The notes below the pieces were generated by a model. It saw only the letters and a program-made list of their open reading frames with translations. It did not search any database and had not been told where the DNA came from. 64,000 nucleotides of DNA from Bimastos eiseni. Its lineage: Eukaryota; Annelida; Clitellata; Crassiclitellata; Lumbricidae. The translations under genes and the position numbers were made by a program. The stretch is taken from the NCBI GenBank assembly GCA_959347315.1, contig OY365814.1, forward strand, positions 3,275,661 through 3,339,660, in the 5' to 3' direction. Every line of letters starts with the position of its first letter. The first letter of the stretch is position 1. This document shows positions 1-10,501 of the stretch, in pieces.

Positions 1-1745
1 GACATAGACTGATCAACCGCAAATTATATATTTGCGAACTACAAGACCAGCCACCTAGCGAACTTATAGTTAGGTTAGTTACAGTTTAACGATAGTGTGT
101 GATAACATATATTACTAGCGTCGCCCTCCCCTTTATTCACGCTTGGGACTGGCGCTGCTGGACAAACGAAGACTTTATCGTGAGCATTCAAAAAGAAATC
201 CCAGTTCCTTCAACCTATCACAACACAGATCACATATTTAGCAGTCATTGTCCCGCACCCAATAAGAATTGTCGTTTCTAATCGTTAATAATTCGTGTTT
301 ATCTACCTTAATTGAAAGAAGGAGAAACAGTCTCCATTACGTTAACGACAAAAAGAAGTAACTTCTTAAAATGCTTCCAACTGTTCTACTCATTTATGTT
401 TATTAATACAGCGGAAACTACTGGACCCCGTTCTTCCGAAGGTTCGATGGTCCGACGATCAACGGCCGGAGAAGTTACATTAATGAAGCGTATTGTTACC
501 AAAATAGAACTTTATTTGATGAAAACTACCCTAGCGTAAAAAAAATGGAAGCTTGAGGAAAATTATCTTTGCTTAATTAAACGGAAGATGGATTGATGAG
601 AAATGTTACAACGTAGGCCTACAATGTAAGTAGAAGGTAGACTAGTGGTGAACACAATAGGACGCAGGTGCCTAGATCGAGACGCATAGGTTGACTTCTT
701 TCCTTCTTTCGCTAGGCGGTGACGTTTGTAAAAACGAAATGCATAGCGTAATGAGGACCATGCGTACTGCCGACAGCTACATTCGAATCCCGAAATAGCT
801 CGTCATCATTCGCTCTTACTGTGTTTGTAATCATGCTGCGTTTTGTCAGTTTTAAATTAAACGAAGATTATCATTAAGATTATTATTATTATCGATCCAG
901 CTTCCATTTAAATATATTTAGTTTCATCACACCCAACTTATACTTAGGTATGATTATTTTCGTCACATCAAGCTGCTACTTAAGCACGAATCTTTTCATC
1001 AATCCAGCTTCCATTTAGACAGATTTATTTTCATAAGATCCAGCTTCTACTCACAGGATATTAACTATGAAGCAATTAATCCTAAATACGCTGAACCACA
1101 ATTTCATCTGGTGAGTTACTCGCTTAATTAGCATAATAATAGTCCCGAATTGTGTGTTTTCGCCGAATTGTCCTAGCACCAACCGTCATATTAAAGACAG
1201 TTAGTGTTTCTTGAGAAACACGCATAATCTCATGCATGTGCGTCAGAGCAGGAGAGAGGTACACTCATAGAATTGCCTTGAACCACAGATAAGAGAGCAA
1301 CTCTGAGCTGCATTGCTTGTTTTTATGTTGTTTCTGGACTTGAAATGTTAGATTTGCGGTTAATTACTTAATATGCTAATGTATGCAATATAGTCGCTGA
1401 GGACAAATTTAGACGAACGAGTCCAACAACGCAGAGTAAATTCTCATGTTGAGCAGTAAAACATCTATTTGCTGAGGTCAATTGCACAAGTAGGAATAGG
1501 AAGATGAACAGTTTCAAGCATTCTCAGTGATGCTGCAACCTATTTGGGATTTTCATAGAAATTGCTGGTGGTCCACAATAATAAGGGTGAGTCAGCCGAA
1601 AGCGAAGACTTTTCCAACAATAACGAATGACGCTTAAAGACGAGTTAATATTATGCAGGAAAGTAGCCTGTCAGATATTAAGCTGATCGGATCGATAATA
1701 AGTTAAGCGATGAAGTGAATAAAAAATGTCTGACGTTTAACTTAC
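1..1745. other. Flank downstream of gene A exon 5; no exon found
   Basis: Gene A is on the minus strand and its last visible exon ends at 1746, so the remaining Cys-rich and TM2 exons should lie at lower coordinates. I looked on the minus strand for a Pro-Tyr-Gly Cys-rich exon like the one gene B has at 29186-29315 and did not find one. The gene either continues past the window edge or has lost its 3' part. Short plus-strand ORFs at 99-281 and 312-539 have no recognisable domain. Confidence 0.5.
880..1062 (-). repeat. Minisatellite relic, GAAGCTGGAT family
   Basis: Diverged repeats of a roughly 30-40-bp unit whose minus-strand core reads GAAGCTGGATTGATGAAAAG. The same unit occurs in tandem at 8630-8975 and again at 62345-62430, so this is a dispersed family. 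Confidence 0.6.
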
Positions 1746-1844
1746 ATTTCTAAGTGAGAATGAAATTGACGATGAAACGCCAACTCCAACTCTGAATCCT
1801 ACGGAGGTCATCAAAGGAGCATCCTTTTCATCGTGCAACACAAC
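1746..1844 (-). CDS. DEG/ENaC channel gene A, exon 5
   Basis: The exon has 33 codons and both ends in phase 0, with a TAG acceptor upstream and a GTAAGT donor after Leu-Arg-Asn. It encodes the palm/beta-ball stretch beginning VVLHDEKDAP and containing GFRVGVGV. This is the conserved extracellular segment of degenerin/epithelial Na+ channels that resembles 'V.IHD....P' followed by a Gly-rich strand. The matching gene B exon (29554-29652) has the same length and phase and is very similar. The next exon is not visible in the window. Confidence 0.85.
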
Positions 1845-2216
1845 CTACAGAAAACCATGATCTAAACAAGTGGTTCCTAATATCGTGGTCCGCGGACCAC
1901 TGGTGTACAGAAGTGAAGGAACGAGCGACGAGAGAGGCCCGGAAGAGAAGAATCAAGATGAAAGACTCTGGCTTAAACGAATTGGAAAATCATATCTTGC
2001 AACCAGATTGTTACCAGAGCAGCAACCGTGTTCGATAACTTTTTCAGAAGACCGAAGCAGAAGTCATTGATACTGGTTAACAGCTAGTTGACATGAAAAA
2101 TCGCAATGGTCAGTAAATATTACAAAAATTCTTAATAATTAATCAATCAAAATGAAAGCAATATGAGTATGAGAGTGCAGATATTATGTGAAACTTTGCA
2201 CATTAAACTGGCCAAC

Positions 2217-2323
2217 CCTGAATCCACTGCCCGGAGAATTGGCAAGAAGACAATCAGACTGATTGAACCACAGGGCAAGGCGAAGTCCATAATTGGCTCC
2301 AGGTTGCGTTGTCACGTATTTTA
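2217..2323 (-). CDS. DEG/ENaC channel gene A, exon 4
   Basis: The exon has 107 nt, entering in phase 1 and leaving in phase 0. It encodes KYVTTQPGANYGLRLALW and ends in GFR. The 'GLRL' strand followed by an acidic or Asn-rich loop is typical of the DEG/ENaC extracellular domain just before the 'V.IHD' motif. Length, phase and sequence match gene B exon 4 (30446-30552). The donor GTTGGC is weaker than those of the other exons. An open frame runs on both sides of the splice sites, so ORF finding alone would overextend this exon. Confidence 0.85.
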
Positions 2324-3182
2324 CTGGAGCTAAACCACAAGAAAATACTTGAATGCTATTAGTAAATTTATCACAAATAAATGAAACGTCTCCAGCAATT
2401 ATGAAATTAGTAACGTAAGACAACTCAGTTTTTGGTACATGTTGGTCCGTCAATTGTTCACGATCCAACCACGGTCTTGAACCCTTTCATCTTTCACTCT
2501 CACATTTCTCCGCCTTTCCGTCACCTCATCATTCCAGTTAGCAAATCACTCCACAGCCACTTCTGTCCCATCTCTTTTGAGTTAATACACTCCACTATCA
2601 AGTCAAATAATCCAATCGGTTAACTCACCAAAACCTCAACTCTTGCTATGAACTTGTGATGAGGACTATGGTTACGATATTAGGCCTAATCCGTTAAACA
2701 ATTTAAGCATAGCATAGCGTGTGGACTATTTCTTATAAATATTAAATCGCATTAATTAAGGTGTGTAAAATAAGCAAAGAAATCAGCAACGTTAGCCTTC
2801 TATCAATATGCACCTTTGAGGAGTTTCGTCGTCACTAAATCGTACAAAAAGACAAGAGAAATGTATTAAAATTAATGAGGAATCGCAAGTGTCGTAATAA
2901 CGCATTTCCTTTACTTTTGGTGTAATCTTTAATCTTCAATCTTCAATCGCTGGTGTTTCATTTAGTGGTCGCAACACACATCAAGACAATGTTAGATGTA
3001 GATTTTGATGGGCGTAACCACAAACAATCTCTGAAAATTGTATTCTGTTAATCAACCAGGCTAGGCTGGAACTTCGTGTACACTATAGGCCTACATTGTA
3101 GTAGTTGGATATTGATTTTTAACATAGGTTAAATGTCGCTCTTCTTGGTTTCTAAACACTGTAAACTCTGTAATATGATTAC

Positions 3183-3270
3183 CTGGGTTGAATGTGAAGC
3201 AGTATCCCAATTCAGTTATAATCGTCTTAAATGAATCATTCAAATGACAGGGTACATTCCCGAATGAACA
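3183..3270 (-). CDS. DEG/ENaC channel gene A, exon 3
   Basis: The exon has 88 nt, entering in phase 0 and leaving in phase 1, between a TTTCAG acceptor and a GTAATC donor. It encodes CSFGNVPCHLNDSFKTI and ends in LGYCFTFNP. This is the first Cys-rich signature of DEG/ENaC channels: C-x-F/W-x4-C, about 14 residues, then G-x-C-[YF]-x-F-N. The exon is too short for a plain ORF scan. Gene B has the same exon at 31122-31209. Confidence 0.9.
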
Positions 3271-4144
3271 CTGAAATATAATTATTAGCCATTCTCATTA
3301 CAACGAGTTTGAATTACTAGGATAACAAGAAAGTAGCGAATTCAGATTCAATAATACCCAAAATCAGTGCTTAAAGTGTAAAAAAAGAAGTGTCTGGATG
3401 CTAGTGTCAAAAAGTTAAGACCTAAAGATTGCAAAGTCGGATCACCAACATAAGTTGACTACAAATGGTCTATTGTATTCGATAAAAAAAGAAGTGGGTT
3501 TGATGATATTATTGATGCTGGAATAGAAGTTGGATTTGTGAACGAAATTCTTTCATAACAGATGCTATTTAGATGAATATAATGCCTGCTGAAAAGAAAG
3601 TTGGATTATTGACAAGAATATTTGCCCAAATAGAATTTGAATTAATGAAAATAGTTCTTACTGAAGCCGATGCTCGATGTACAGGCATTATTATTATCAA
3701 TTCAAAATTCAGTTAGCATTCGTCATCTTTTTGTCCATTAACCATCAGAGCATCGTCAACTACTTGTTGGTGAACTATTTATTGTAACTTAAATGTACAT
3801 AGAATTACTTATCTTTGTGAAATTGTCAACAAGGGGCTATTGGCACCGGCAGCGCTTTAAAAGTTGGGGTAATAAAGTGCGAAAAAAATTTCTCCTCTGT
3901 TACGAGTGCCCCATTTATTTACAGAGAGCTGTGTCGCTTTGCAGAGGAATGTGCTCTAGTCAATATTGAGCTAGAATTGAATTTAGTCTGCATAGAATAT
4001 AAAAAGTTTGTCAAACAAAAAACAACTACAGATAGACTGAGAGACCAATGCCCCGAGAGTTGCTAAAATAATTTTGCCAAGCAGCCTCTTAAGTTGATGT
4101 GGTTCAGTATTTCCTAACACATCGTGGATCGTAAGCCGTGTTGC

Positions 4145-4440
4145 ATCTGAACTGCACCTGCGTCTGCACCTGAGCTGTACCTGAGCTGCACCTGAATTGC
4201 ACCTGCATCTGCACCTGAGCTGTACCATAACTGAACCTGCATCTGCACCCGAGCTGCACCTGAGCTGTACCTGAGCTGCACCAGAACTGAACCTCCATCT
4301 GTCCCCAAGTTGCACTTTAATTGCACCTGCATCTGCACCTGAGCTGCATCTGAACTGCACTTGATTTGCTTCTGGACTGCACATACATGTGCACTTGAAC
4401 TGCACCTGAACTGCACCTGACGCTCACCTGAACTGCACAT
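4145..4440. repeat. 12-bp minisatellite (GCACCTGAGCTG)n
   Basis: About 300 bp of imperfect 12-bp units of the type GCACCTGAGCTG, GCACCTGAACTG and GCACCTGCATCT. Because the unit is a multiple of three, all minus-strand frames stay partly open and give Gln-Val-Gln-rich or Cys-Ser-Ser-Gly-Ala-rich artefacts (for example 3983-4405 and 4114-4455). I do not regard those as genes. The array lies in the intron between gene A exons 2 and 3. Confidence 0.85.
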
Positions 4441-4489
4441 ATATATCCAGTGCAATCCGATTAAAAGCAGCGGAATATTATGATCTTAC

Positions 4490-4671
4490 CTCTATCAGCG
4501 CTTCGTCCATCTTAATGAGTGTACTCTGGTAAACGAACTCCCAATCCACATTCTGTGGGATTTTCACTCCTGCCTGAACACCAATGTCTCCGATGACTTT
4601 CTGAACACCAGTGACTCCCATGTCTATGATTGTCGGGACTTTGAGTTTGGCGAGATCTTGAAATAGCGGGC
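4490..4671 (-). CDS. DEG/ENaC channel gene A, exon 2
   Basis: The exon has 182 nt, entering in phase 1 and leaving in phase 0, with acceptor TTTAAG and donor GTAAGA. It completes a Gly codon from exon 1 and encodes PLFQDLAKLKVPTII through to DEALIE. This is the finger/thumb stretch that leads to the first conserved Cys in exon 3. The equivalent exon in the 36.3- and 47.2-kb copies (158 nt) shares the Gly-Pro start, the KLA core, the Asp-Trp-Glu pattern and the IKM(D/E)(E/D)..IE ending. It is eight codons longer here. Confidence 0.85.
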
Positions 4672-4841
4672 CTTAAACAGTTTGAGATTGCTTTAACAAG
4701 AATACAATTGTCGAAATTGAAGCAAACAAAAGATTCAAATCACTATGATGACAGTTCGATGTATAAATCATAAAACAAACGTAGAATGCTAATTCCACAC
4801 ATTTTGTGATAAGCATGGACAATAAACACCTGTGGTTGCCA

Positions 4842-4842
<1 letters not shown>

Positions 4843-4898
<56 letters not shown>

Positions 4899-4912
4899 TA
4901 TATTATTATTAC

Positions 4913-4966
<54 letters not shown>

Positions 4967-5278
4967 TATTATCATTATTATTTATTATTGTTATTGTTGT
5001 TATTAGTGCCATTGTTATTAATGTCATTGTTATTATTGTTATAATAATAATAATTATTATTATTGTTATTATTATTATTATCATTATTATTGTTATTATT
5101 AGTGTCATTGTTATTAGTGTCATTGTTATTATTGTTATAATAATAATTATTATTGTTATTGTTATTATTATTATTATCATTATTACTGTTATTATTAGTG
5201 TCATTGTTATTAGTGTCATTGTTATTATTGTTATAATGTTATTATTTTTATTATCATTATTATTACTATTACTATTAA

Positions 5279-5321
<43 letters not shown>

Positions 5322-5352
5322 GTTATTACCATTATTATTTTTATTATTAGTA
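4843..5352. repeat. (ATT)n array with a higher-order repeat
   Basis: About 0.5 kb of ATT trinucleotides. Its middle part carries a longer unit of roughly 95-115 bp, built from GTTATTAGTGTCATTGTTAT blocks and repeated about three times (near 5000, 5095 and 5190). The long Asn, Tyr and Ile ORFs across it on both strands are artefacts. It lies in gene A intron 1, on the same strand sense (ATT on plus) as the neighbouring minus-strand LINE fragments. Confidence 0.9.
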
Positions 5353-5454
5353 TTATTTATTGAGAAAGAAAACAATCTGACATAAATGCAGAAATGCTAA
5401 CATGAGTGACGGTATAAAAATGTTTTAGTAATTTTCGTCCGAGGTAATATTATT

Positions 5455-5765
5455 ATTTACTCTGTCGATCAACAAAGGAACCAGCGAAAGCGAGGGTGTT
5501 AAATCGTTGAATAATAACGGTCAGTCACTGGAATAGGAAGATTGTTTCCTTCGTTTCTTCTGTCGCCTTGGTCAGATGTCTGCCTAAGTCAGTGATGAGC
5601 AAGAGGCCTCTTGAATTGATGGGGCCTAAAGTTTCAAGCGCCAGTGAGACGAAGCTTTGTGAGGCTTGCAGGGCCTGATATTTTTAGGTCTTTCTGGTGT
5701 CCGCAATTTCCCTCGCTGCTCCTACGGCCTCAGCTGTTGCTTGCTGATAGGACGGTGCCAGTGTG
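5455..5765 (-). mobile_element. RLE LINE fragment, C-terminal end (degenerate)
   Basis: Minus-strand translation gives VDTLAPSYQQAT, then ADTRKT, then SLALETLGPINS, then TVIIQRFNTLAFAG, with a few stops. These line up in order with the C-terminus of the RLE LINE ORF at 31707-32609. The copy is 5'-truncated beside an ATT tract at 5766-5895 and its 3' end runs into another short ATT tract near 5450. On the element's own strand both flanks read AAT. Confidence 0.7.
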
Positions 5766-5813
5766 TCGACGTTTTTTTTTGTTATTTTTATTATTATTAC
5801 AATAATACCGGTA

Positions 5814-5849
<36 letters not shown>

Positions 5850-5851
5850 TA

Positions 5852-5895
<44 letters not shown>
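5766..5895. repeat. (ATT)n microsatellite
   Basis: An ATT tract at the 5' side of the minus-strand LINE fragment 5455-5765. Open frames across it are repeat artefacts. Confidence 0.9.
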
Positions 5896-5898
<3 letters not shown>

Positions 5899-6439
5899 GT
5901 TATCCCGTGAAGAATCACGGATTGGAAAATATAGTAGCCCACGATTCAACCCATTTCCTCCAATTGCATAAAAAGACTACAACTTGACCCCCGAAGGCAA
6001 CTAAATTCATCGGCCGTCGAACTGTCAGTGAAACGCCCTCTGAACAATTTTGTTTACACCCTTATAATTATTAGTAACGGCGATTCAACCGATTCAAAAT
6101 CGACTTTTCATCCAATAAGTGTGCATTTCATGATAATAACTGCAAATATACTTACATTACACAATGTATTTAATTCAAATAGCTGCTATTGTAGTTACAC
6201 ATACGTGAATAAAACGTTCTTGAGACTCGAATCTGAACTAACTAACTCGTAAAATAACTCGTAAACAATGGCCTAGGCAATGGCTTGCGGCGCTGTCCAA
6301 TCGCGCGCCATCGGACACACACACGTAGGTCACGTGATTTAGGTAATTATTAGTTTAGGATTATTATTTTTTTTATCATTATTATTATTAATAATATTAC
6401 TTCATATTATTATTATTTTTTTCATCAGGGTTTTTAATG

Positions 6440-7065
6440 TAAATTAGTGATGATGTCGTCCGGAGTAGCCCTACTCGTTGGACTCCTCTCCTGAGCAGCG
6501 AAAGTTCACCTGAAAGCAACAGCGTTGTAGCGTTGAATAGTCATCGAGTTACGCTGGTAGAGAAAAGTCGTCTCCCTCTGCTCCCCAGTGACGGCGTTCA
6601 GTTTGTGTCCGAGTTCTGAAAGGAAACTTTGGCCTTCGGAATTGATTGGGCCAAAGGTTTCCAATGCCACCGGTGTGAAGACGTACGTGGCGGCTAGCTC
6701 GGCGTATTTCTGAGTTTTGAGGTTCGCCGCCCTCTCGGCCGCTGCGCCCGCTCTTTGTGACGTTTCTGGCAGATACGAAATTGCCATTGTATCTGATACT
6801 GTTGCGTCCCATATCAAACACCGCCCTGCCCGCCATGGTATATGAGTGAGTCCGTCTGGTCTTTTTCCATCAGATCGGGTCAAGCCCATCGGCTCTTTGA
6901 CAATGGGTATCCCTGCACGGATTAGACTCCGTTCAGGGCCGAGTGTCTGGGCCAGCGTCCCAGGTCCAGGCCACATGAGAGACCGTGATATTCGTTTCCC
7001 TCGACCAGGGCACCGCATGGGCAGCAATGACGTAAACAGACGGGTAACCCAAGTCTGTAACCCGC
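6440..7065 (-). mobile_element. RLE LINE fragment, RLE domain (lineage 4)
   Basis: A 5'-truncated copy. The ORF 6506-7027 carries the restriction-like endonuclease core: IPIVKEPMGLTR, then DGKRPDGLTHIPW, then LIWDATVSDTM. The PD..D arrangement and downstream Lys fit a PD-(D/E)XK fold. It ends with the family's RYNAVAFR tail. A +/-1 frame slip near 6960 separates the upstream Cys/His region (YRLGLPVC and HGLSCG, in frame 6922-7104). The 3' UTR ends in TTACATTAAAAACCCTGAT followed by AAT-type sequence. Both flanks are AAT/ATT tracts. It lies in gene A intron 1. Confidence 0.8.
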
Positions 7066-7197
7066 CATATTAATTATTATATTATTATTGTTATTATTAT
7101 TCAAAAAAGCAACACACTTGCTGATACATACAAGTTATGTCCTAATTCATATGGATTTACAATTTAGACGAAAATCAAATAAAAGTGAATTACTTAC

Positions 7198-7696
7198 CGA
7201 ATGATAGGACAGCTTTTCTGCTGATCAAGTTCTCGGAGCATATCGTTATCGAAGGGAAGCGTAGAGATCGATTGTAAGCCACTGTATAGCTGACAGTGGT
7301 TGGATATTTCAAATAATACGATGTGTGATCGTAAATCTGAAAGACCATGAAACCTGTTCCGAAGAGTAGAAGCATCGTCCAAACAACCTTACGGATTAAG
7401 GAACCGATTTTGTGGTCTGATTGTTTGACCAAATAAGACAACCCAACAACCGATACTTCTTCTGCAAAGATTTCCATCCTACGTCTCACGATCATTGTCA
7501 TCATACCACAGAAACTGGTACCATTATTGCCTTGCATCTTGTATAAGTCGTCAAGAGGCTCTCCATGTGGATCCGTCTGACATTCGGAAACGTCTGATTG
7601 TTTTTCAATATCTTCCTATTTTCCATCTTCTACAAATGGCTGAATGGCCAAGATCTCACCTTCCCGCATATATTCGATTGAGAATGGATAACTCAT
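7198..7696 (-). pseudogene. DEG/ENaC channel gene A, exon 1 (nonsense codon in N-terminus)
   Basis: This is the N-terminal exon of a DEG/ENaC channel. The ATG at 7696 starts MSYPFSIEYM, the counterpart of gene B's MSHPFTIQYM, but codon 27 (7616-7618) is TAG. After the stop the frame stays open. It holds the pre-TM1 region with EVSVVGLSYL, then TM1 (WTMLLLFGTGFMVFQI), then the post-TM1 motif SLRFPSITICSE, and leaves in phase 1 at a GTAAGT donor. A functional protein would have to start downstream, for example at the ATG at 7537, which still keeps the regulatory segment and TM1. It could be a pseudogene, a null allele or a base error. The family's cytoplasmic His-Gly motif is Val-Gly here. Confidence 0.75.
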
Positions 7697-8270
7697 CTTA
7701 AGTATCATGACTATTGCAATTTTCTAGATGACGCAATGTTTACAATTGTGAATAGTCGTAAACTGTTGCAATAATTACTCATTATCAATGAAACAACTTG
7801 CGTTTACTTAGGTGTCCGTCATCGACTCTTAGCCTTGGTAGGGGGATTTTTGCACCCATCACCATGGGTGGGATAGAAGACCCTACTCACTACAGATCAG
7901 CCTAGGTCCTTGTGAGCAGATGCAGCTACTGCAGATATTATCTGCAGTATAATAAGTAGCATTTTCTTTTCGATATCGGAAGGCATGCAGTTCCTTTGAA
8001 CCACAATGAATGTCCTCGTCTCTGCCCTGGACAAATGCACATAAAAATATATGGTAGGTTATTTAGGTTGTAAACATGCGAACCTTTTATCTAACCGAAA
8101 TGCCGTATGTAATTATTCCTAATCCCCCGACTGCGACCGTCACTCAGGCGCGTTGTAGGCATACTTACAGCGCGCCATGAGAAGTTGGTGACTTGATAGA
8201 GCCAAGCCTTTCTGTAGAGCCATAGATTTCAAGTTTACGATTCCAATATTGCCAGAGTTGTATGGCCTGG
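7697..8270. other. Upstream flank of gene A
   Basis: This should hold the promoter or a 5' UTR exon of gene A. I see no convincing TATA box or other coding exon. Confidence 0.4.
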
Positions 8271-8274
8271 AGGC

Positions 8275-8380
8275 AGTGTCTCGATCTCGAAAGGTCTCGA
8301 GACAGTTTTTTAGTGTCTCGGTCTCGGAAGCCTGCTGTCTCGGTCTCGGTCTCGAGGTAGTGTCTCGAATTTTTAGAAAC
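8275..8380. repeat. TCTCGG/TCTCGA low-complexity repeat
   Basis: Imperfect hexamer runs of TCTCGG and TCTCGA, partly self-complementary through TCTCGAGA. The ORFs 8140-8439 and 8249-8488 cross it and look like artefacts. Confidence 0.7.
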
Positions 8381-8629
8381 TGTCTTGAAGTGAAAGTGGC
8401 ACTATGCGTCATGTACAACAATGCAGCTCCCGCAGACAATTCTATAAGTCGTCGATGGTGTCATAAATTGCCCGTTTTTCTCTTATAATGTTGTTCAAGC
8501 AGCATGTGGATGCAATGTTCAACGCATTTCATAATAAGTTGTAAGGTTAACTGACATTATATCGACCCGGGTGATTCAGCTAGTATAATATAATGTAGGG
8601 GCCTAATGTGAGGGATCTATGAAAATTAT

Positions 8630-8975
8630 TCTGTTAAACTGGTGGCTGGAATGATGAAACGAATCATGCTTAAATAGAAGCTGGATGGATGTGAGAATTC
8701 TACTTGTCGTGGATCCCTTGAAGCTGGACTGATGGAAAAAATCATGCTTAAAGCGATGATTGATGAAAAGAATCATATTTGAGCACAAACGGGATTGATG
8801 AAAATAACGATGCTTAAGTAGAAAGGGGATTGATGAAAAGAATCCTGCTAAAGGCGAAGCTGGATTTATGAAAGAACAATGTTTGAGTATAAACGGTATT
8901 TTGAAAATGGGATCTATGAGAAAATTGGTGAATTAGAAGCTGGATTGATAAAAAGAATCATGCCTAAGACGAGGT
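8630..8975 (+). repeat. Tandem minisatellite, GAAGCTGGATTGATGAAAAG unit
   Basis: Eight or so diverged units of roughly 35-45 bp. Each has an AGCTGGATTGATGAAAAGAA core followed by TCATGCTTAA. The repeat continues in inverted orientation at about 9045-9125, where TTTCATCAATCCCGTTTATA appears. Relatives lie at 880-1062 and 62345-62430. Confidence 0.75.
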
Positions 8976-9245
8976 TAGATTGATATAAAAAAGAGGATAT
9001 AATGGGAGCGAGGAAATTGAAAATATTTTATTTTTAAATTGAATACGATTCTTTTCATGAATTCAGTATCGCCTTGAACATGATTCCTTTCATCAATCCC
9101 GTTTATACTCAAACATGATTCCATTAATGTGCATAAAATAAACACTGTCTCTATCATCATAGCACATTTATTTAGCACCTCCATCTTATACCCATGCACA
9201 TATTGATGACATTTGTGAGCTTATGAGCCACTTACGTTTGTCATC

Positions 9246-9317
9246 TGGGGGTAAAACTCGAACCCGTGCTCTCTGCTCTACAAGCCAAGCGATCTACCCA
9301 ATCGGCGACCGTGCCCC
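9246..9317 (-). pseudogene. tRNA-like relic (possible SINE head)
   Basis: The minus strand reads GGGGCACGGTCGCCGATTGG with an A-box-like start. A B-box GGGTTCGAGTTTTACC follows 50 bp later and it ends in CCCCCA. Only about four acceptor-stem pairs form, so it is not a working tRNA. A tRNA-derived SINE head or a tRNA pseudogene are both possible. Confidence 0.5.
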
Positions 9318-9407
9318 AAACGTGTGATGACTTGCATGTAGTACGTTCAAATAAGAAATGGGGTGACGTCAACTCAGAAAGAAATATGACACCCTAAACA
9401 ATCTTAT

Positions 9408-9585
9408 TGTCCTGGTGATATTGTCCGGGTCATATTGTCTAGGAAGAGATTGTCCGGAGGATAATGTCCGCGGAAAGATTGTCCGGGGATATTACGCTGG
9501 GAGAGATTGTCCGAGGAAAATTCTCCGAGGGAATATTGTCCGGTGGATATGCCCAGGTGATATTGTACTCATGAGCTAGTACAAT
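9408..9585. repeat. Short-period GATATTGTCCGG minisatellite
   Basis: About ten imperfect units of 16-18 bp built on GATATTGTCCGGG, AGATTGTCCGAGG and variants. A shorter related stretch lies near 23765-23825 (ATTGTCCAGGGG, ATTATCCGAGG). Confidence 0.7.
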
Positions 9586-9668
9586 CCTGGGCACGGATAA
9601 GCTAATTTGCGGGCCATCCATTCCAAGAGGCTATCGCTGGTGAAAATATGCGGGAAAAGGTATATAAG

Positions 9669-10501
9669 GTGGGCCAACAAAAGTAGCCCCTACGGATTTT
9701 TGTTAATATTTCATGCAAAAGTTGGAAATATTAAATGACATTTTACGTGCTACAAGTCAATTTATATTTACATGTAACTGCAAAAATTGAATAAAATATT
9801 TCAAACTTAAAAAAAATTATATCACTTTTAATGAGTGCAACCACTGATTTTTGACGGTCAAAAAACATTCAACGCCTCAAAAAATATTCAAAAGCGAATT
9901 TATGAAGTCACATTTCAAGCAGTTGTATTAAAATACGCTTCATAATTATTATTATTGAGAAAAGACACTGAATATTATCGCATATGGAAGTAATTTGACG
10001 TCATCTAGCAAGCAGTCGATTTAATTTTGTGAATAAAAATTTTCAATCAATCATTTTATGATAGCATTTGTAACTATAAAACATGAGCAAGGTGTCCATG
10101 ACAGAAAAAATGCGTATACAGACACTTCATGAATCATGAGCATGATATTGGAGCCAAAGCTGTAATCAATGCTTACTCTGATATCACTGGAGTTGAGTAC
10201 TTACAAAAATATGCGGACGCATTGATGATATGATGATTTGTTTTATAACAATTACTTGGGATATGACGTATTAAAATCGTTTTTGTAACTTTTGCTGGGT
10301 CGAATGTCTATTGACTGTCAATAATCAGTGGTTGCACTCACTATGGCGATATTTCTGTGAGCCATATTTTAGTCAAATTTGGCTGTTATATGTAAATATG
10401 AATTGGCTTAGCGCCTATAAAATTTCATTTACTAATCTTTTCTTTTGGCCAAAATATTAGCAAAAAACCTGAGTGGGTTACTTTTTAATGGCCCACCCTG
10501 C
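9669..10501 (+). mobile_element. Tc1/mariner-type DNA transposon relic with long TIRs
   Basis: The ends are inverted repeats of roughly 200 bp. The left end begins AGGTGGGCCAACAAAAGTAG. The reverse complement of the right end begins AGGGTGGGCCATTAAAAAGT. Similarity continues through TTTGTTAATATTT/TTTGCTAATATTT and on to GAGTGCAACCACTGAT at the inner edge. Between the ends, 10084-10240 translates in mixed frames to MTEKMRIQTLHE and IGAKAVINAYSD. This resembles the N-terminal helix-turn-helix of IS630/Tc1/mariner transposases. No catalytic DDE/D domain remains, so it is non-autonomous. Confidence 0.7.
10084..10240 (+). pseudogene. Transposase N-terminal HTH remnant
   Basis: MTEKMRIQTLHE, a stop, then IGAKAVINAYSD with a frame slip. 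In IS630/Tc1/mariner transposases a similar 'R..I..LHE.G.GAKAI...YP' helix-turn-helix opens the protein. It lies inside the terminal inverted repeats of the 9669-10501 element. The rest of the transposase is absent. Confidence 0.55.

Noticed and set aside
3603..3690. A possible exon LLTRIFAQIEFELMKIVLTE on the plus strand, faintly like KRIVTKIELYLMKTTL at 487
   Set aside because: The resemblance is short, there are no supporting splice sites, and nothing links the two stretches.
4743..5375. A 210-codon Asn/Ile-rich ORF on the minus strand
   Set aside because: It is only the translation of an ATT microsatellite, and several frames on both strands are open for the same reason.
9246..9317. A functional tRNA gene
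   Set aside because: A- and B-box-like blocks are present, but the acceptor stem does not pair beyond about four bases.
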